DNA from: an uncultured cyanobacterium
Lineage (GTDB): Bacteria; Cyanobacteriota; Cyanobacteriia; PCC-6307; Cyanobiaceae
Reading direction: 5' to 3'
DNA: 64,000 nucleotides
Assembly (NCBI GenBank): GCA_903935205.1
Contig: CAIZQU010000086.1
Location: forward strand, 1-64,000
Positions 34,637 to 44,085 of this stretch are shown here, piece after piece (within the stretch, counting starts at the first letter, position 1; each line of letters opens with the position of its first letter). Under the pieces are notes generated by a model. It ran no database searches and had not been told where the DNA came from. It saw nothing but the letters and a program-made list of their open reading frames with translations. The translations under genes were made by a program, and so were the position numbers.

Positions 34637-35938
34637 CTACTTGATGTATTCCTTGAGCACGCCATTGCGATTGGGATGGCGAAGTTTGCGTAGGGCTTTG
34701 GCCTCAATCTGGCGAATGCGTTCGCGGGTTACATCAAAGATCTGGCCGATTTCCTCCAGTGTCTTCATGCGTCCGTCATCGAGGCCATAGCGCAGCCGCA
34801 GCACGTCGCGTTCCCGAGGGCTGAGGGTGGCCAGCACTCCTTCCAGATCTTCTCGCAGCAGATTTTTGGCCACGTCCTGCTCTGGATTCTCGATGTCAGC
34901 TTCGATGAAATCACCAAGACGGGAATCCTCTTCTTTCCCGATTGGCGTTTCGAGGGAAATCGGAACCTGGGCTGATTTGGCGATGAACCGGAGTTTTTCG
35001 ATCGTCATCTCCATGCTCTCGGCGATCTCCTCCTCCGTGGGCTTGCGCCCGAATTCCTGAGATAGGGTTTTGGTGGTCTTTTTGATCCGAGAGATCGTTT
35101 CGTAGAGGTGAACGGGCAGGCGGATCGTGCGGCTCTGGTCGGCGATCGCCCGGGTGATCGCCTGACGGATCCACCAGGTGGCGTAGGTGGAAAATTTGTA
35201 GCCCTTCTCGTGATCAAACTTCTCGGCAGCGCGAATCAGGCCCAGGCTCCCTTCCTGGATCAGATCCTGGAAGGAAAGGCCGCGATTCATGTACTTCTTG
35301 GCGATCGAGACCACCAGTCGCAGGTTCGACTGAACCATCTTTTCCTTGGCCCGTCGACCCAGCATCAGGCGACGCCGGAATTTGATCAAAGGCATCTCAA
35401 CCAGGGCGGCCCACTCCTTCGTGTCAGGGAAATGGCCCTTATCAGCCTCAAACTGGGCGGCCAACTCCTCAAGCTGCAGCAGATCGGCGATCTTGCGGGC
35501 CAGCTCGATTTCCTCATCGGGACGCAACAGGCGAATCCGACCGATCTCCTGCAGGTAGACCCGAATCGAATCCTCCGTGTAGACGCCTTTCGGGCCTACC
35601 TTGATGCTCGCCAGCGCCTTGGCGCGGGCGTCCTTGGCGTCGGCCTTGTCAGACTTTGTCTCCATGGAGACATCGCCATCGTCCAAGGACAGGTCGTCGG
35701 CGGCTGCCAGCAGCGTGTCGGCGGCATCTTCCAGGTTGGCCATCGTTGCCGATTCCGCATCCAGGCCCCCGTCGAGGGACTCTGAATCCCCCCCAGCGGG
35801 AGCCGCCGCCTTGGCGCGGCTACGCCGCGCTGGCTTCGAGGCCGGGGCCCCATCCTTTGCAGCCAGCTCGCTGGTTCCTCGGGATGGAGCCTTGGTGGAC
35901 GCTTTGGCGGCGACGCTCTTGGCAGCGGCAGGGCTCAT
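34637..35938 (-). CDS. rpoD: Principal RNA polymerase sigma factor (group 1, SigA/RpoD)
   Basis: A 433-residue primary sigma factor. After a Ser/Ala/Lys-rich N-terminus (1-110), region 1.2 shows '[16 protein letters not shown]', region 2 '[20 protein letters not shown]' and '[13 protein letters not shown]', region 3 '[18 protein letters not shown]', and region 4.2 '[20 protein letters not shown]' with the ending '[19 protein letters not shown]'. These match the vegetative sigma of cyanobacteria, which recognises standard -10/-35 promoters. The ATG at 35938 is preferred; an upstream frame to 36004 is only Pro-rich. Confidence 0.96.
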   Translation of the reverse strand: MSPAAAKSVAAKASTKAPSRGTSELAAKDGAPASKPARRSRAKAAAPAGGDSESLDGGLDAESATMANLEDAADTLLAAADDLSLDDGDVSMETKSDKADAKDARAKALASIKVGPKGVYTEDSIRVYLQEIGRIRLLRPDEEIELARKIADLLQLEELAAQFEADKGHFPDTKEWAALVEMPLIKFRRRLMLGRRAKEKMVQSNLRLVVSIAKKYMNRGLSFQDLIQEGSLGLIRAAEKFDHEKGYKFSTYATWWIRQAITRAIADQSRTIRLPVHLYETISRIKKTTKTLSQEFGRKPTEEEIAESMEMTIEKLRFIAKSAQVPISLETPIGKEEDSRLGDFIEADIENPEQDVAKNLLREDLEGVLATLSPRERDVLRLRYGLDDGRMKTLEEIGQIFDVTRERIRQIEAKALRKLRHPNRNGVLKEYIK

Positions 35939-36393
35939 GGGAATGGACGGAGGGGACGGCGGAGGGGGGGCAGGGGCACCGGATGCCGGGGGCCGGTGCA
36001 GCAATGGGCGGAACGGCCATGAACAACCAGGCGAGTCCAGGTCGGCCTGCGATCCAGAGAGGAACTGCGAACGTGTCGATGGAGGCCGAAGACGCTGCAG
36101 GGGGGCAGTGCAGCGACGGGGGCGGGCTCGTCAGAATCGTTTCGCAGCGTGACAGGAGGTGACTGGGGCTTGGAGGCGAGGCCAGGAGGCCTGGACGGAA
36201 CGCGAGGGGGCTGTCAGAGGGGTTCGCTGACCGGAGGGCTGATCGGAGGCATGGCTTCCGGGCTGACTCGACGGGTCTGGCTCTGGACGAAGCCCCCAGA
36301 GGGGGGTCTTGGATGGAAACTCTCCGGGGTTCCGACGGCAGCCTGGACTGCCCGCTGAGTTCATCTTAGGAATGGCCTGAGACGTCCGCAAGA
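35939..36393. other. Divergent intergenic region between rpoD and priA
   Basis: About 455 bases that should contain promoters for both genes. It is G-rich on the plus strand (several runs of five to six G). No gene, tRNA or clear -10/-35 pair could be recognised. Confidence 0.45.
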
Positions 36394-38694
36394 TTGAGCA
36401 GGACCAGCCCCACGATCGATCCAGTCTTCTTCGGGGGGGCTGGGGGCCAGGCCACAGCCCCCGCCTGGGTCCATGTCTGGCTCGAAGCCGGGCCGGAGGG
36501 GCGTGCGTTCACCTACGCCAACCCCGCTGCCTTGGTGCTCACCAGCGGCGATCTGGTGCGGGTTCGCCTCCAGGGCCGACCCCACATCGGTCTGGTGATC
36601 GGCTGTCAGGAGTCCCGTCCGGAGGCGCTCGCCGGCAAGACCGTTCAGGCGATCGAGTCGGTGCTGCAGTCGGCCGCGATCGATCCCGCCTGGCAGGCCC
36701 TGATTGAGGCGGTGGCGGCCGCCTGCCACACCCCCCTGTTCCGTTGTTTGCGCACCGCCCTTCCCCCTGGCTGGCTCGGCCAGGGGGCCGGCCAGGTCGG
36801 AGCTCCGCCGCGGCCGGTGATCGGCATCGAGACCACACTCTCCGCCCCCCCGCCCCAGGAGCTCAGCGAGCGCCAACGGGACCTGCTCGCCCACCTCGAG
36901 GCCCATGGCGGCCGGCGCTCGTTGCGGCAGCTCTGCGGTGCCGACGGGTTCAGCCGGACCCTGCTGCAGACCTGTGAGCGCCGTGGCTGGATCCGGCGCT
37001 TTCCGATGACCCATCCCGGCAGCCCCGACCCTCCCCCCCCCGGCGCGGGGCAGGAGCCGCCCCGCCCTCCCAGCCCCGCCCAGGCCGCGGCGATCGCCGC
37101 CGTTTCTGCGGCTGCCCCCGGCAGCACCCTGTTGCTCTGGGGCGTGACCGGTGCAGGCAAGACGGAGGTCTACCTCCAGGCCGCCGCCGCCGAGCTCGCC
37201 GCCGGTCGCAGCGTGCTTCTCCTGGTGCCGGAGATCGGCCTGATCCCCCAGCTCCTCGACCGCTGTCGCCGCCGCTTCGGCACCGGGGTGCTCGAGTATC
37301 ACAGCAGCATGGGAGATGGCGAACGGGTGGCGGCCTGGCGGCGCACCCTCCAGGCCGGCCGAGTGGGCCAGCCTCTCCTGGCCGTGGGCACGCGCTCGGC
37401 AATCTTCCTGCCTCTGGCCCGCCTTGGCCTGATCGTGCTCGATGAGGAGCACGACAGCTCCTACAAACAGGAGGCACCGATGCCCTGCTACCACGCCCGC
37501 GACGTGGCGCGGTTGCGGGCGTCAAGCTGCGGCGCCAGGCTGGTGCTGGGCAGTGCCACCCCGAGCCTGGAGACCTGGCTGCGCTGCCGCGGTGCCTCGC
37601 CTGACATCCAGCTCCTGGAGCTGCCGGAGCGGATCGGCCAGCGCCCTCCCCCGCCGGTTCGGGTGATCGACATGCGCCGGGAGCTGGGAGATGGCCACCG
37701 CCAGCTGCTCAGCCGCCCCCTGCTGGAGCGTTTGCGCCAGCTGCCCGAACGCGGTGAACAGGGGGTGGTGCTGGTGCCCAGAAGGGGGTACCGCTCCTTC
37801 CAGAGCTGCCGCAGCTGCGGTGAGGTGATGCTCTGCCCCCACTGCGATGTGGCCCTGACGGTGCATCGGCGCTCGGGGGGACAGGAATGGTTGCGCTGTC
37901 ACTGGTGCGATCACCGCCAGGAGGCGGGCAGCCGCTGCGGCCACTGCGGCTCAACGGCGTTTAAAGCCTTCGGGGCTGGTACCCAGCGGGTGCAGGAGCA
38001 GCTGGCCGGTGAACTGGAGGGTTTGCGGCTTCTGCGTTTTGATGCCGACACCACCCGCGGTCGCGATGGTCACCGCCGCCTGCTGGAGCGGTTCGCCGCC
38101 GGCGAGGCCGACGTGCTGGTCGGCACCCAGATGCTCGCCAAAGGGATGGATCTGCCGAAGGTCACCCTGGCGGCGGTGCTGGCGGCCGATGGTTTGCTGC
38201 ACCGCCCCGATCTGCGTGCCGCCGAAACCTGCCTGCAGCTGCTATTGCAGCTCGCCGGTCGGGCCGGTCGGGGTGAACGGCCCGGCGAGGTGCTGATCCA
38301 GACCTACAGCCCCACCCACCCGGTGATTCGCCACCTGGTCGACGGTCGCTATGGGGCCTTTCTGGAGGTGGAAGCCGAGCAGCGGCAACGGGGTGCTCAG
38401 GTGCCCTTCAGCCGGGCCTGCCTGCTCCGCTTCGCCGGGGCTTCTGCCAGCGCCACGGCTACCGCTGCCACCGCCCTGGCCACCCTGCTGCAACCGGAGG
38501 TCACGGCGGCGGGCTGGTGTCTGATCGGTCCGGCGCCCGCCCCGGTGGCCCGGGTGGCGGGCCGCAGTCGCTGGCAGCTGCTGCTCCATGGCCCCGCCGG
38601 CAGCCCCCTGCCTCTGCCGGAGGGTGCCAGCCTGCGGGACGCCCTGCCCAGCGGCGTGAGCCTGACGATCGACCCCGATCCCCTGGAGCTCTGA
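36394..38694 (+). CDS. priA: Primosomal replication-restart helicase PriA
   Basis: A 766-residue superfamily 2 helicase that reloads the replisome at stalled forks. Order: N-terminal 3'-DNA-binding domain with 'GDLVRVRLQGRPHIGLVIG', winged helix, helicase with Walker A 'GVTGAGKTEVYLQA', DEEH box 'VLDEEHDSSYKQE', 'RLVLGSATPSLE', then a zinc-binding insert with paired Cys (CRSCGEVMLCPHC and later CHWC, CGHC), and 'QMLAKGMDLPKVTLA', 'LAGRAGRGERPGEVLIQT'. A TTG start at 36394 fits; there is no nearby ATG. It converges with the DUF3153 gene two bases away. Confidence 0.96.
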   Translation: MSRTSPTIDPVFFGGAGGQATAPAWVHVWLEAGPEGRAFTYANPAALVLTSGDLVRVRLQGRPHIGLVIGCQESRPEALAGKTVQAIESVLQSAAIDPAWQALIEAVAAACHTPLFRCLRTALPPGWLGQGAGQVGAPPRPVIGIETTLSAPPPQELSERQRDLLAHLEAHGGRRSLRQLCGADGFSRTLLQTCERRGWIRRFPMTHPGSPDPPPPGAGQEPPRPPSPAQAAAIAAVSAAAPGSTLLLWGVTGAGKTEVYLQAAAAELAAGRSVLLLVPEIGLIPQLLDRCRRRFGTGVLEYHSSMGDGERVAAWRRTLQAGRVGQPLLAVGTRSAIFLPLARLGLIVLDEEHDSSYKQEAPMPCYHARDVARLRASSCGARLVLGSATPSLETWLRCRGASPDIQLLELPERIGQRPPPPVRVIDMRRELGDGHRQLLSRPLLERLRQLPERGEQGVVLVPRRGYRSFQSCRSCGEVMLCPHCDVALTVHRRSGGQEWLRCHWCDHRQEAGSRCGHCGSTAFKAFGAGTQRVQEQLAGELEGLRLLRFDADTTRGRDGHRRLLERFAAGEADVLVGTQMLAKGMDLPKVTLAAVLAADGLLHRPDLRAAETCLQLLLQLAGRAGRGERPGEVLIQTYSPTHPVIRHLVDGRYGAFLEVEAEQRQRGAQVPFSRACLLRFAGASASATATAATALATLLQPEVTAAGWCLIGPAPAPVARVAGRSRWQLLLHGPAGSPLPLPEGASLRDALPSGVSLTIDPDPLEL

Positions 38695-38696
38695 AC

Positions 38697-39860
38697 TCAG
38701 CCGGGCAGCTCGGGCAAGCCGAACCCCAGCTGGCGGCGCAGCCGCTGCAGAAAGAACACCAGCGGCAGGAGCAGGCCGATGGCCGCGGCGCCGAGACCCA
38801 GGGGGTTCCAGCGCCAGGCGTGGACTGTCAGGATGTTGGACTGACCTGGCTGGAGGGGCCAGCGAAGCCGTTGCTGAGGAAGTGGTTCCACCGGCAGCGG
38901 CCCGGCCCGCTCCACGGCTGTGGCGACCAGCGGTTCCAGATCGATGGAGACGGCCAGACCCGACAGGGAGGGCAGGCTGCGCAGGTCGATCTCCAGGTTG
39001 AGCCGCTGGACCACCCCCACCAGCCAGTTGCGCTCCTGGAAGGAGAACCTGGGCGGTGGGAGCGGCAGTTCCGCCAGGCCGGCGGCCTCGGTCAGGGTCT
39101 TCTCCAGCCGGCGTAAGGCCTCCTCGGCCGGCAGCACCGGCCCCAGCAGCCGGGTTGTGCCGCCCTGGCTGCGCACGCCAAAGCCCTGGCGTTCCAGCCG
39201 CTCGGCGAGCCGCCGCTGCCAGGGGCCGGCCATGCCTGAAAGGCTGCGCACCTCGTGGCCCACCTGCAGGCGGCCGGGGCCGGCAAAACGCAGGTCGGTC
39301 CGCACCTCGACGCAGCCTCCGAGCAGGGAGGCGAGCAGCACAAGGGCCAGCAGCAGCCCCGCCAGGGCCGCGAAACCGTAGGGGGGGCGGGTCGGTCCCA
39401 CCGGTGGGGCCGGCGGTGGCTCGGAGCGCTGGGCCCGGCGACGGCGGCCGGCGGTGGCCAGGCTGTCCAGGGAGGTGTCGACCCCCAGCTCCGGAAGGTC
39501 GAGGGACCAGTCTCGCGGGCGTTCCAGGGCTGGTGCCTCCAGGATCTGCTGCAGATCCCGAGCTCGGGCCCGCAGGCTCGGGTCGGGGGAGCCCCGCAGG
39601 CCGCGGCACCAGACGGCGGCCTCCTCGCCCCGGCCCTGGCCGATCAGGGCTGTGGCCAGCAGCAGCCGCAGTTCGGCGCCGAATGCGGAGGCAGCCGGAT
39701 GGCGACCGGCCAGGGGCTCGAGCAGGCGGATCACCGGACCGTAGTCGCCCCGTTCCAGCAACAGGCCCGCCCGCTGCAGCGTCGCGCCATCCGCCGTCGC
39801 CGTCGGCTCAGCGGTGGCGGCGGGATCGGTGGGGTCAGGCTGGACGGTCTCGTCCGCCAT
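38697..39860 (-). CDS. DUF3153 family membrane protein
   Basis: A 387-residue protein. Residues 20-110 are helical and TPR-like ('AGLLLERGDYGPVIRLLEPL'). A membrane segment follows ('FAALAGLLLALVLLASLLGG', about 163-183) with a Cys directly after it. The DUF3153 domain ('VEVRTDLRFAGPGRLQVGHE', 'QRLNLEIDLRSLPSLSGLAV') occupies 185-335. A second membrane helix near the C-terminus ends in a basic stretch (QRLRRQLG). Function is unknown; the family is cyanobacterial. In many DUF3153 proteins the first segment is a lipoprotein signal, so a TPR-like extension before it is notable. Confidence 0.85.
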   Translation of the reverse strand: MADETVQPDPTDPAATAEPTATADGATLQRAGLLLERGDYGPVIRLLEPLAGRHPAASAFGAELRLLLATALIGQGRGEEAAVWCRGLRGSPDPSLRARARDLQQILEAPALERPRDWSLDLPELGVDTSLDSLATAGRRRRAQRSEPPPAPPVGPTRPPYGFAALAGLLLALVLLASLLGGCVEVRTDLRFAGPGRLQVGHEVRSLSGMAGPWQRRLAERLERQGFGVRSQGGTTRLLGPVLPAEEALRRLEKTLTEAAGLAELPLPPPRFSFQERNWLVGVVQRLNLEIDLRSLPSLSGLAVSIDLEPLVATAVERAGPLPVEPLPQQRLRWPLQPGQSNILTVHAWRWNPLGLGAAAIGLLLPLVFFLQRLRRQLGFGLPELPG

Positions 39861-39899
39861 GGGCAGGCCGGAGCGTTGGGGAAGGGAGGGGGCGCTGGA

Positions 39900-40793
39900 T
39901 CAGGCTGGGCTTTGGTTGGCGCTGCCCACCACCATCGTGCCGATGCCGGCATCGGTGAACACCTCCAGCAGCAGAGAATGGGGGTGGCGACCGTCGACGA
40001 TGTGAGCCGCCTTCACCCCCTGGGCCAGGGCGCGGATGCAGCACTCGGTTTTGGGGGTCATCCCGCCAGCCACCACCCCATCGGCGATCAGCTGGCGGGC
40101 CTGGGCCAGGGTGAGCTGGCGGATCAGGGAGGCGGGATCGTGTCGGTCCCGCAGGATGCCGGCCGTGTCGGTGAGCAGGATCAGCTTCTCGGCCTGCAGC
40201 GCCGCCGCCAGCTCACCGGCGACCGTATCGGCATTGATGTTGTGGGCCTGGCCATCAGCATCGGGGGCCACGCTGGAGATCACCGGGATGTAGCCGTTCT
40301 CCAGCAGGGGCGCCAGCACCTGGGGGTTCAGGGCCGCCACCTCCCCGACCAGACCGTTGGCACCATCCCCCCAGGTGCGGGCCCGAATCAGGCCGCCATC
40401 GCTGCCGGAAAAGCCCACCGCCCGGCCACCCACCTGGGCGATGCCGTTGACGATCTGCTTATTGACCCTGCCCACCAACACCATTTCCACCACCTCCATG
40501 GTGGCGGCGTCGGTGATGCGCAGGCCGTTGCTGAATTTCGGCTCAATCGAGAGCCTGGCCAGCCACTGGTTGATCTCGGGGCCACCGCCATGCACGACCA
40601 CCGGCTGCACGCCGACGCAGGCGAGCAGGGTGAGGTCGCGGAAGACGGCCTCGCGCAGATCCTCCCTGACCATGGCGGCGCCGCCGTACTTCACCACCAC
40701 CCTTCGCCCGGCGAAGCGCTGGATGTAGGGAAGCGCCTCACTCAGGACCGAAGCCCTCTGGGTGTCCTCGGCGCTGACCAGGGGATCGGACAT
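39900..40793 (-). CDS. argB: Acetylglutamate kinase
   Basis: A 297-residue enzyme that phosphorylates N-acetylglutamate, the second and PII-regulated step of arginine synthesis in cyanobacteria. '[19 protein letters not shown]', '[20 protein letters not shown]', '[16 protein letters not shown]' and '[14 protein letters not shown]' are family motifs for nucleotide and substrate binding. The N-terminal helix ('[17 protein letters not shown]') is the one that hexameric, PII-sensitive forms carry. Its ATG shares one base with the stop of the upstream DUF2854 gene. Confidence 0.97.
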   Translation of the reverse strand: MSDPLVSAEDTQRASVLSEALPYIQRFAGRRVVVKYGGAAMVREDLREAVFRDLTLLACVGVQPVVVHGGGPEINQWLARLSIEPKFSNGLRITDAATMEVVEMVLVGRVNKQIVNGIAQVGGRAVGFSGSDGGLIRARTWGDGANGLVGEVAALNPQVLAPLLENGYIPVISSVAPDADGQAHNINADTVAGELAAALQAEKLILLTDTAGILRDRHDPASLIRQLTLAQARQLIADGVVAGGMTPKTECCIRALAQGVKAAHIVDGRHPHSLLLEVFTDAGIGTMVVGSANQSPA

Positions 40794-41377
40794 CAGGACG
40801 GAGCGTTGGCGGAGGGGGCGGGAGTGGTTGCGGCAGGTTCGGGGCTGCCGATCAGCTCAAGCCCGATCCGTCCGGCGGCGGGTTGGCTGAGGCTCGACCT
40901 CAGGCCAGAACCGAAGAAACGGCCCAACCTTTCCTGTCGATCCTGCCAGCGGGCGGTATCAACGGCGCCGCAGTCGAACAGCAGGCGCAGGCCGTAGGCG
41001 CCGTCCAGCTCGAACTCCTCGACGCTGAGCAGCTGGGGTGGGGTGGTTTCATCCCAGAGGCCAAGCACCTCCAAGGAGCTTTCGAGGTGGGCCTTTTGGC
41101 CGTAGCGCCAGCGGCAGACATCGGCCAGCAGCTTGGCCAGGGAGGCGTTCTCGGGCTGCTGGCGCAGCTCGCGCAGGGCCTGCGGTGGGGTGAGGCGCCT
41201 GGGGGGGGGCAATTCGGAGGATTTAAGCGCCAGGCCGCCCAGCAGGATGGGGATGCCGTAGAAGATGGTCGGCAGGCTGAGGTTCGCGTTGTCGCCGAGG
41301 TAGGCGAGTGAGCCGATCACGGTGAGCACGGCACCGGCCACGGTCACGAGGCTGCCGGGGGAGAGAAGGGATTGCAT
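40793..41377 (-). CDS. DUF2854 family membrane protein
   Basis: A 194-residue protein of a cyanobacteria/plastid family. Two membrane helices near the N-terminus ('[19 protein letters not shown]' and '[16 protein letters not shown]') are followed by a soluble domain ('[20 protein letters not shown]', '[15 protein letters not shown]'). The reading frame is open far upstream but the ATG at 41377 starts the family N-terminus. A run of nine G at 41211-41219 is read in frame, a useful control for homopolymer accuracy in this sequence. It overlaps argB by one base. Confidence 0.85.
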   Translation of the reverse strand: MQSLLSPGSLVTVAGAVLTVIGSLAYLGDNANLSLPTIFYGIPILLGGLALKSSELPPPRRLTPPQALRELRQQPENASLAKLLADVCRWRYGQKAHLESSLEVLGLWDETTPPQLLSVEEFELDGAYGLRLLFDCGAVDTARWQDRQERLGRFFGSGLRSSLSQPAAGRIGLELIGSPEPAATTPAPSANAPS

Positions 41378-41459
41378 CCATCCATGATCCAGCAGCGTGG
41401 GCCCCGTCAGCCTTCGGCGGTGCCAGGATTCGTCCTGAGCCCATGCGTCAGGAGCGTCC

Positions 41460-41732
41460 ATGCCGAGCCCGAGCACGCCACCCCCGTCTCCCCAGGGTGC
41501 AGCCTCCACCCCGGAGGCTGGGGCTTCGGCTGGCGCAGGCTCCCCGGACCGTGCCGATCCCCAGAGCCTCCCTACCCCCCAGCTGATCGACCAGCTCCGC
41601 CAGGACCGGCTCTGGTTGCTGCGGCAGATCGATGCGGGCCAGTGGCCCACCTGGCGGCTCGATCTGGCAGCCCTGGAGCGGGAACTTGGACAGCTGCTGG
41701 AGCAGGCGGAGGACCGCCTCGGGCAGGGTTGA
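41460..41732 (+). CDS. Small conserved-looking hypothetical protein
   Basis: A 90-residue protein. The first 38 residues are Pro/Ala/Ser-rich; the rest is a compact helical stretch ('TPQLIDQLRQDRLWLLRQI', 'WRLDLAALERELGQLLEQ') with regular heptad-like leucines, suggesting a short coiled coil. No function is known to me. It is divergent from DUF2854. Confidence 0.6.
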   Translation: MPSPSTPPPSPQGAASTPEAGASAGAGSPDRADPQSLPTPQLIDQLRQDRLWLLRQIDAGQWPTWRLDLAALERELGQLLEQAEDRLGQG

Positions 41733-41861
41733 GGCGGTCCCTGCAGCGCTCGGCGGTGCGCAGGTTCGGCCAGGGGCGGATCGGGTTGGTGTGGCCGTGG
41801 CTCGGCTGGCCGGGGGGCCGCTCCAGCGAAGCTCCATCGCTGTGCAGGCTCCGCCCGGCTC

Positions 41862-42126
41862 GGAGCCTGTTGCGCGTAGCCGCATCGGCTCCAGATCCCT
41901 GGGGAGATCCCGCGACACAACGGAACAGGATCTCCCATGGATCTCATCCGCATTGCGATTGCGGCTCCGTGTCAAAGGGCAGATGGATGGCACGGCAGCA
42001 GATCTTGCGATGACGCTGCAGAGATGTCCTTGATGCCCTTTGTCTCAGGATGAGGCTGGGATAGGCGCCGCTTCGGGTCAGTCATTGTTCAGGGCCTGGC
42101 CTGTCGACCTACGCGCAACAGGCTCC
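41862..42126. repeat. 265-bp element bounded by an 18-bp perfect inverted repeat
   Basis: ggagcctgttgcgcgtag at 41862-41879 is matched exactly by its reverse complement at 42109-42126. Inside, gggagatcc (41902-41910) and ggatctccc (41928-41936) form a second, 9-bp inverted repeat. The interior carries no gene. Size and ends resemble a non-autonomous (MITE-like) element, but no target-site duplication is obvious. The rest of the gap 41733-42199 holds nothing recognisable. Confidence 0.5.
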
Positions 42127-42199
42127 TCGCTCCCCCAGGTTCCCTCGGCGCATCCCGGCACAAGCGATCCCCCCGGCGAGCGCTCAGTCAGCGAGCCGC

Positions 42200-42793
42200 T
42201 CAGAAGGGGATGTCGTCATCTTCGAGGGGATCGTTGAAGCCCTCAGGGTCTGCCACCAGTGGTGATGCGTCCCACACCGGTGCGGCGGGTTCGGCGCGAG
42301 GGGCCGGCGCCGGGCCTGGGCGGGCAGCGGCTCCACCGGCTGCTGGCGCCGGCCGGCCGGCACCGATGGCGCCGCCCGCCCCTCCTGAGCCCGATCGCCG
42401 CACCGGGGAAGGGCCACCGCCCCGTTCGGCAGGGGCGCTCAGGGGGCGTTCGGCGGGGCCGCCCAGCGGCAGCGGTGGCTCGGCGCCACCACCGCCGAGG
42501 GGATGGAAGCGCGAAAGGGTGAATTCGGCCCGCTTCTCCTTGATCCCGTCGGGCCGGGTCACGGTGTTCATCCGCAGCCGCCCCTCCAGCATCAACCGCT
42601 GGCCGATCGCGACACGGTTCTGCAGATCCTGGGCCACACTGCCCCAACCCACCGCTTTGATCTGCCCGGGCGGATCATCGACCCGCAGCCCCTCAAACCG
42701 CACCGCCATCTCGGCGACGGGGGTCTGGTTGTCCTGGGTGTAGCGGATCTGAGGGGCCTCCAGCACCTCCACCTCGAGCAAGCAGTGATTCAC
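42200..42793 (-). CDS. ssb: Single-stranded DNA-binding protein
   Basis: A 197-residue protein. The OB fold spans residues 1-100 ('LLEVEVLEAPQIRYTQDNQ', 'PVAEMAVRF', 'VAIGQRLMLEGRLRMNTV'). A Gly/Pro/Ala-rich disordered linker follows to about 185, and the protein ends in the acidic tip DPLEDDDIPF that docks SSB partner proteins, PriA among them. I prefer the GTG at 42793 because homologues start M-N-H-C; an ATG at 42820 is also in frame but would leave only four bases before the divergent cobK start. Confidence 0.9.
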   Translation of the reverse strand: MNHCLLEVEVLEAPQIRYTQDNQTPVAEMAVRFEGLRVDDPPGQIKAVGWGSVAQDLQNRVAIGQRLMLEGRLRMNTVTRPDGIKEKRAEFTLSRFHPLGGGGAEPPLPLGGPAERPLSAPAERGGGPSPVRRSGSGGAGGAIGAGRPAPAAGGAAARPGPAPAPRAEPAAPVWDASPLVADPEGFNDPLEDDDIPF

Positions 42794-42824
42794 TCCCAGA
42801 CCATGGCTTGGAGCGCCCATCCTG

Positions 42825-43616
42825 ATGCACGCGCGAGCTGAGCACCACCCAGGTGATCTGCTCTGGCTGATCAGCGGCACCGGTGAGGGGCCGCTGCTGG
42901 CCCATGAGCTGTTGGCCCGGGGTTGGCGGCTGCGGGTGCATGTGGTCAGCGCCGCAGCCGGGCGGGCTTACCCGGCCAGCGAGCGGCTGACATTGGCGGT
43001 CGGCCCCCTGGGGGACGGCGAGACCATCGCCGCTTGCCTGGAACGGGCGGCTCTGGCCGGTCAACGGCCGCACTGGGTGGTGGATGCCACCCATCCCTTC
43101 GCCGTGCGGATCAGCGCCGCCCTGGCCAGCGCCTGCAGGGGCTGCGGTCAACCGCTGCTGCGTCTGGTGCGCCCCACCCTGCCTGCCGCTGGGGCGCGCC
43201 TGTTGCCGGTGCTGGGAGCCCTGGCCAAGGAGCCCCTGCGGGGTGAGAACCTGCTCCTGGCGATCGGCGCCCGGCAGCTGGCCGAGGCGGTGCGCTGCAG
43301 CCCTGGGGCGATGCATCACGCCCGGATCCTTCCCAATCCGGCGGCCCTGGCGGCGGCGCTGGCGGCCGGTTTGGAGCCGGCGCGCCTGGCGCCCCTCCGT
43401 CCGGGAGGGTCGGCTGCGATCGAGTGGGCCCTCTGCCGCCGCTGGGGAATCGGCGCGGTGCTTTGCAGGCGGTCGGGCAGTCCGAGCGAGGCCCATTGGC
43501 ACCGACTGGCGGCGGCTGAAGGGCTGCGGCTGCTGCTGCTGGAGCGCCCCCCCGAGCCAGAAGGGGTGCCGGGATTGGATCTGAAGGCGTTGTTGCATCG
43601 CCTCGGCCACCCTTGA
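42825..43616 (+). CDS. cobK: Precorrin-6A reductase
   Basis: A 263-residue enzyme of the CobK/CbiJ family, which reduces precorrin-6A with NADPH in corrin ring synthesis. 'LLWLISGTGEGPLLAHELLA' is the nucleotide-binding start, and 'HWVVDATHPFAVRISAALA' and 'ARILPNPAAL' are family motifs. Picocyanobacteria make pseudocobalamin, consistent with this gene. The start is very close to the divergent ssb. It is followed after 85 bases by cutA on the same strand. Confidence 0.88.
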   Translation: MHARAEHHPGDLLWLISGTGEGPLLAHELLARGWRLRVHVVSAAAGRAYPASERLTLAVGPLGDGETIAACLERAALAGQRPHWVVDATHPFAVRISAALASACRGCGQPLLRLVRPTLPAAGARLLPVLGALAKEPLRGENLLLAIGARQLAEAVRCSPGAMHHARILPNPAALAAALAAGLEPARLAPLRPGGSAAIEWALCRRWGIGAVLCRRSGSPSEAHWHRLAAAEGLRLLLLERPPEPEGVPGLDLKALLHRLGHP

Positions 43617-43701
43617 GCGGTTGCCGAACCCCGTTCTCTCCCAGCAGGCTGTGGATCCGGCCAGAGTGGGGCCAGTGGCGGCGGTGGGCGTGGACGATCG
43701 G

Positions 43702-44070
43702 ATGGAGCAGGACGGGGGCGATCTGGTGCTGGTGCTCAGCACGGAGGCGAACCAGAAGCTGGCGGAAGCTCTGGCCAGGGAGTTGCTGGGGAGGCGCCTG
43801 GTGGCTTGCGTCAGCCTGCTGCCGGTGCGCTCCCTGTATCTCTGGCAGGGCAAGATCGAGAGCGCAGCGGAGGTGAAGCTGCTGCTCAAGACGCGGGAAG
43901 GCCTGCTGGCGGCCTTGCGCCAGGCCGTCGATGGGCTGCACAGTTATCAGACGCCGGAGTGGATTGTGTTGCGGGGAAGCACCGACGGTGGCTACGGCCG
44001 CTGGCTGCAGACGGAACTTGCCGATTCGCCCCAGCCGGTGGTTGGAGCCGATGGGGATACGACCGGCTGA
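43702..44070 (+). CDS. cutA: Divalent-cation tolerance protein CutA
   Basis: A 122-residue protein whose core matches the trimeric CutA1 fold: 'RRLVACVSLLPVRSLYLWQG', 'KLLLKTREGLLAALRQAV' and 'SYQTPEWIVLRGS'. It is linked to copper tolerance in E. coli, but its function in cyanobacteria is unclear. The ATG at 43702 gives the family length; a TTG at 43621 would add 27 unconserved residues. It converges with the PfkB kinase gene. Confidence 0.92.
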   Translation: MEQDGGDLVLVLSTEANQKLAEALARELLGRRLVACVSLLPVRSLYLWQGKIESAAEVKLLLKTREGLLAALRQAVDGLHSYQTPEWIVLRGSTDGGYGRWLQTELADSPQPVVGADGDTTG

Positions 44071-44085
44071 AACCCGTTGGCGGGA

